Shown here: in pieces, positions 61,163 to 64,000 of the stretch | Position numbering within the stretch: the stretch's first letter is position 1 | How the letters are laid out: every line of letters starts with the position of its first letter | Origin: an uncultured Myxococcales bacterium | Lineage (GTDB): Bacteria > Myxococcota_A > UBA9042 > CAIXZC01 | Direction of reading: 5' to 3' | NCBI GenBank assembly: GCA_903895725.1 | Contig: CAITUV010000038.1 | Coordinates: 62,001 to 126,000, forward strand | Length of the DNA stretch: 64,000 nucleotides | Notes under the pieces: model-generated | What the model saw: only the letters and a program-made list of their open reading frames with translations | Told to the model about the DNA's origin: nothing | The model's database searches: none | Program-made: the position numbers and the translations under genes

Positions 61163-63562
61163 ATGGAGAAATACTGTCCCAAATGCTTCAAGAAGTACCC
61201 TCCCGAGGCGGAGAGGTGTGCGCAGGACGGCTCCTATCTCGTCACCCCCATGGATCGGGATCTCACCGGCGAAACCCTGGATGACCGCTACACCGTGCTC
61301 GAGCGCATCGGTCGCGGCGGCATGGGCGTCGTCTACAAGGCGGAGCAGCACCTCATCAAGCGCGTCGTTGCTCTCAAGGTGCTGCGCCGGGAAATCGTGC
61401 AGGACGAAACCGCGGTCAAGCGCTTCCTCAACGAGGCCCGGGCCATTGCGTCCCTCGACAACCCCCACACCGTGACCCTCCACGACTTCGGAGTCACGCG
61501 TGACGGGCTCCTGTACTACACGATGGAGCTGCTCAAGGGCCGCCCGCTTTCGAAGATCATCCGGGAGCAGGGACCGTTCGACCACGTCCGGGCAACCAAT
61601 CTCATCCTGCAGGCCTGCCGCTCGCTCGACGAGGCGCACGAGCATGGAATCCTCCACCGCGACATCAAGCCGGACAACCTCTTCGTCGAGAAGAAGGCCG
61701 GCACCGCAACCGGGCTGACTGCCGGCCGCGAAGTGCTCAAGGTCCTCGATTTCGGCATTGCCAAGCTCGTGGGAGATGCCGGAGGCGACACGGTGACCCG
61801 AACCGGGATGATCATCGGCACACCGCAATACCTGAGCCCCGAGCAGGCACTGGGCAACGCCGTCGTCCCGGCCAGCGATCTGTACTCCCTGGCCATCGTC
61901 CTCTACGAGATGCTCGCGGGACGGCCGCCATTCGCCGACGAAACGCCCATGAAGACGATGTGGGCGCACGTGCGTGACCCCGTTCCGCCGCTGACCAAGA
62001 TCAATCCAAACGTCCAGGTTCCCCGCAGCATCGAGGCGTTCCTGGCCAAGGCGCTGGAGAAGGAGCCCAAGGACCGTTTCCAAACAGCGGCCGAGTTCTC
62101 AGCGGCCCTCGAGCAGGCAGTCCGGGAGCACGCCGAGCAGCCGATGACCGTCCCGCTCCAACCGCTGGCCGGGGATCAGGCGGGACTTCGCGTGCGGACT
62201 CAGCCGTTCCTGCCGGTTTCCGGCGCCTCTACTCCGGCTCCGTCATCTACTCCGGCTCCGTCATCTACTCCGGCTCCGTCATCTACTCCGGCTCCGTCAT
62301 CTACTCCGGCTCCGTCATCTACTCCGGCTCCGTCATCTACTCCGGCTCCGTCATCTACTCCGGCTCCTTCATCTACTCCGGCTCCGTCATCTACTCCGGC
62401 TCCGTCATCTACTCCGGCTCCCACGTCCACGCCTCATCGCACGCCAGCGGGAGCTGGCGTCCCCTGGACGAGCCCGGGGTCAGATTCTGATTCCCGCACG
62501 CCGGTGCTTTCGTCCCGCCCGGCATCGAGAAGCCGCCTGGTGGCCCTGGCATCAGCGGTGGCGGTGCTGCTCGTCGTGGCGGTCGGCCTGGCGATCTTCA
62601 GCTACTGGAAGGGCGGTTCCGCCAGGTCCGGTGACGAAGGGGCTTCCTCCACCTCAGCGGCCCCGGGCAGGTCCTCCCCCGCAGCTCCTCCGTCGGCCGC
62701 TCCCGCCACGTCGGCGGCCCCCGCTCCTGAGGCCACTCCCGCATCTTCGGTGGCACCGCAGGAATCCGGGGGGGCAGAGGAAGCAGACGCACAGAAGGAG
62801 GCGGAGGAGAGGGCCAGGATCGAAGCGGAAGCTGCGGCCAGAGCGAAACTTGAGGTCGAAGCCCGGCTCGCATCGGAGGTCGCCGCCAGGTTGAGCACGG
62901 AAGAGAAGGCCAGGCTCGAAGTTGAGGCTGTGGCCAGGGCAAAAGCCGAGGTTGAGGCCCGGCTCGCATCGGAGGTCGCGGCCAGGTTGAGTGCCGAAGA
63001 GAAGGCTCGGGTCGAAGCGGAGGCTGCGGCCAAGGCGAAGGCTGAGGTCGAAGCCCGGCTCGCATCGGAAGCGGCTGCCAAGAAGCAGGCCGAAGTCGAA
63101 GTTCGTCTCGCATCGGAAGCCGCGGCCAGGAAGCAGGCCGAAGTCGAAGTTCGTCTCGCATCGGAAGCGGCGGCGAAGAGGCAGGCCGAGGAGAATGCCC
63201 GCCTCAAGGCCGAGGCCGTGGCCTGGAAGAAGGCCGAAGAAGAAGCCCGAAAGGCAGCAGAGGCCGAGGCAAGAGAGCAGGAGAAAGAGGAGGCTCTGGC
63301 TGTGGCCGAAGCGGAACGAATCGCCAGGGAGCACCTTCAGCTTGCTCAGGAACAGGAACAACGAGAGGCCGAGGAGGAAGCCCGGGCACTCCAGCTCGAG
63401 GCCCTGCTGAACAAGGCCGAGGCTGCGGCAGAGGACGGCGATTTCGACACGTGCATCAACACTCTCAAGGCTGCGCTCAAGATGGATCCGAAAAACGAGT
63501 GGGCCATGGAGGCGATCAAGCAGTGCAAGGAGATGAAGGCACTCCAGGACCTCAAGATGTAG
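61163..63562 (+). CDS. Membrane Ser/Thr protein kinase with STPAPS repeats and long coiled coil
   Basis: The 799-residue protein starts with a zinc-ribbon-like motif (CPKCFKKYPPEAERCAQDG), then a kinase domain (about 36-300: GRGGMGVVYKAEQ, VALKVL, HRDIKPDN near 165, DFGIAKL, GTPQYLSPEQ). Eleven STPAPS units follow (about 356-421), a membrane segment (about 459-483: LVALASAVAVLLVVAVGLAIF) and an Ala/Glu/Lys-rich helix of over 200 residues (about 540-750, EVEARLASEAAA units), a TolA-like rod. It ends in a short TPR-like segment (about 755-795: EDGDFDTCINTLKAALKMDP). ATG 61163 is the counterpart of the start in the divergent gene; no strong ribosome site precedes it, and TATCAT at 61133 could be a -10 box. 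The proline repeat lies on the cytoplasmic side and the rod outside. Confidence 0.9.
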   Translation: MEKYCPKCFKKYPPEAERCAQDGSYLVTPMDRDLTGETLDDRYTVLERIGRGGMGVVYKAEQHLIKRVVALKVLRREIVQDETAVKRFLNEARAIASLDNPHTVTLHDFGVTRDGLLYYTMELLKGRPLSKIIREQGPFDHVRATNLILQACRSLDEAHEHGILHRDIKPDNLFVEKKAGTATGLTAGREVLKVLDFGIAKLVGDAGGDTVTRTGMIIGTPQYLSPEQALGNAVVPASDLYSLAIVLYEMLAGRPPFADETPMKTMWAHVRDPVPPLTKINPNVQVPRSIEAFLAKALEKEPKDRFQTAAEFSAALEQAVREHAEQPMTVPLQPLAGDQAGLRVRTQPFLPVSGASTPAPSSTPAPSSTPAPSSTPAPSSTPAPSSTPAPSSTPAPSSTPAPSSTPAPSSTPAPSSTPAPTSTPHRTPAGAGVPWTSPGSDSDSRTPVLSSRPASRSRLVALASAVAVLLVVAVGLAIFSYWKGGSARSGDEGASSTSAAPGRSSPAAPPSAAPATSAAPAPEATPASSVAPQESGGAEEADAQKEAEERARIEAEAAARAKLEVEARLASEVAARLSTEEKARLEVEAVARAKAEVEARLASEVAARLSAEEKARVEAEAAAKAKAEVEARLASEAAAKKQAEVEVRLASEAAARKQAEVEVRLASEAAAKRQAEENARLKAEAVAWKKAEEEARKAAEAEAREQEKEEALAVAEAERIAREHLQLAQEQEQREAEEEARALQLEALLNKAEAAAEDGDFDTCINTLKAALKMDPKNEWAMEAIKQCKEMKALQDLKM
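62228..62425 (+). repeat. Eleven 18-bp tandem repeats (STPAPS)
   Basis: The unit TCTACTCCGGCTCCGTCA is repeated eleven times with almost no substitutions (one internal CCTTCA variant and a changed last copy). This points to recent expansion and probable length variation between strains. Confidence 0.95.
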
Positions 63563-63599
63563 GTCCGGACCCTGGTGCCGACAACGCTCGAAGGGGGCC

Positions 63600-64000
63600 A
63601 TGCGCTACGGTCTGGGAAATCATGGAACGGTGCGGCTCCTGGCGGTCGCAATCCTCCTTGTCGGCGTGCCGATGATCGGCGCGGCGCAGGAAGGCGGCGG
63701 CTGGCAGGAGCGGTTCAACGAGGCGGTGGAGCTGGCCAAGGCCGGCGACCACGCGGGGGCGGTCGAGGCCTGCCTCGAAGTGTGGGATGCTCTGCCCCAG
63801 TCCGAGCGCTCCCGGGCCGACAAGCTGCTCGGCTACGCCTACATGAAGCTCGAGATGCTTCCCGAGGCCTGGCACCACCTGACGGCCTATCGGGCAGCCG
63901 GAGGCACGAACGACGAGACTGCGGGGGAGTGGCTCTCCGACGTGGAGTCCCGACTCCCCGGAGCCTACGTTCGCCTGGAGCTGACCTGTGACGTTCCCGG
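63600..64000 (+). CDS. Exported TPR-like protein, 3' truncated by window end
   Basis: The frame begins at ATG 63600 after AAGGGGGCC and is open to the end of the window. It has a signal peptide (LLAVAILLVGVPMIGAAQ) and a helical tetratricopeptide-like segment (FNEAVELAKAGDHAGAVEACLEVWDALPQ, then ADKLLGYAYMKLEMLPEAWHHLTAY). The start of another domain follows (GAYVRLELTCDVPG), which would suit a PEGA-type beta module, common in Myxococcota surface proteins. It starts 37 bp after the kinase stop and is probably co-transcribed with it, so it may be a periplasmic partner of the kinase rod domain. Confidence 0.75.
   Translation, partial: MRYGLGNHGTVRLLAVAILLVGVPMIGAAQEGGGWQERFNEAVELAKAGDHAGAVEACLEVWDALPQSERSRADKLLGYAYMKLEMLPEAWHHLTAYRAAGGTNDETAGEWLSDVESRLPGAYVRLELTCDVP

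Overview
This 64 kb window is GC-rich and looks like the chromosome of a myxobacterium-like organism (Myxococcota, formerly Deltaproteobacteria). This is inferred from content, not from a marker gene. The signs are four histidine or Ser/Thr kinase genes with long multidomain products, many lipoproteins with acidic Asp/Ala-rich linkers, Cys-rich CDDGN repeats, thrombospondin type-3 (calcium-binding) repeats, a DUF4215-like unit, and C-termini that resemble the MYXO-CTERM surface-sorting signal. I see no rRNA, tRNA, CRISPR array, phage genes or insertion sequence.

Layout. 1-11.2 kb: the 3' part of a class-V aminotransferase, then a minus-strand run read from 11157 to 1112. That run encodes a START/SRPBCC protein, a cyanobacterial-type long-chain acyl-ACP reductase homologue, a thiamine-diphosphate (ThDP) enzyme, a 1754-residue Ser/Thr kinase-ATPase-TPR-GAF-histidine kinase, and a receiver-histidine kinase. 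A NarL-type response regulator gene lies divergently upstream. 12.4-15.2 kb: three overlapping plus-strand genes (methyltransferase, Nudix, polysaccharide deacetylase). 15.3-35.2 kb: a DEAD-box helicase and a series of exported hydrolases and lipoproteins: SGNH-like, amidohydrolase, clostripain-like, Ntn amide hydrolase, a second deacetylase, a Tat-exported flavin amine oxidase, GH1 and GH43 glycosidases and a beta-barrel protein. 35.4-41.5 kb: a GILT-like thiol-fold lipoprotein and a large Cys-repeat protein ending in a fibrinogen-like domain. 41.5-43.7 kb: a three-copy 51-bp hairpin repeat and a long-chain acyl-CoA synthetase. 43.7-61.0 kb: a seven-gene minus-strand run with a membrane Ser/Thr kinase first, followed by Cys-rich, collagen-like, M4 protease, HAD, giant TSP3/Kelch-like and lipoprotein genes. 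61.2-64 kb: a divergent paralogue of that kinase and a TPR-like exported protein cut by the window end.

How it may work together (inference). The 1-11 kb run could make a fatty aldehyde from acyl-ACP and join or cleave it with the ThDP enzyme, with the product made alongside its own sensor kinases. Long-chain acyloins (alpha-hydroxyketones) are a known signal class and one possible product. This is the best candidate for an undescribed system here. The second theme is a cell-surface programme: hydrolases and adhesive or calcium-binding repeat proteins, part of it in one run with a surface-facing kinase.

Starts were chosen by Shine-Dalgarno spacing and signal peptides, so several are shorter than the longest possible reading frame. 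Family calls come from remembered motifs; no database search was run.
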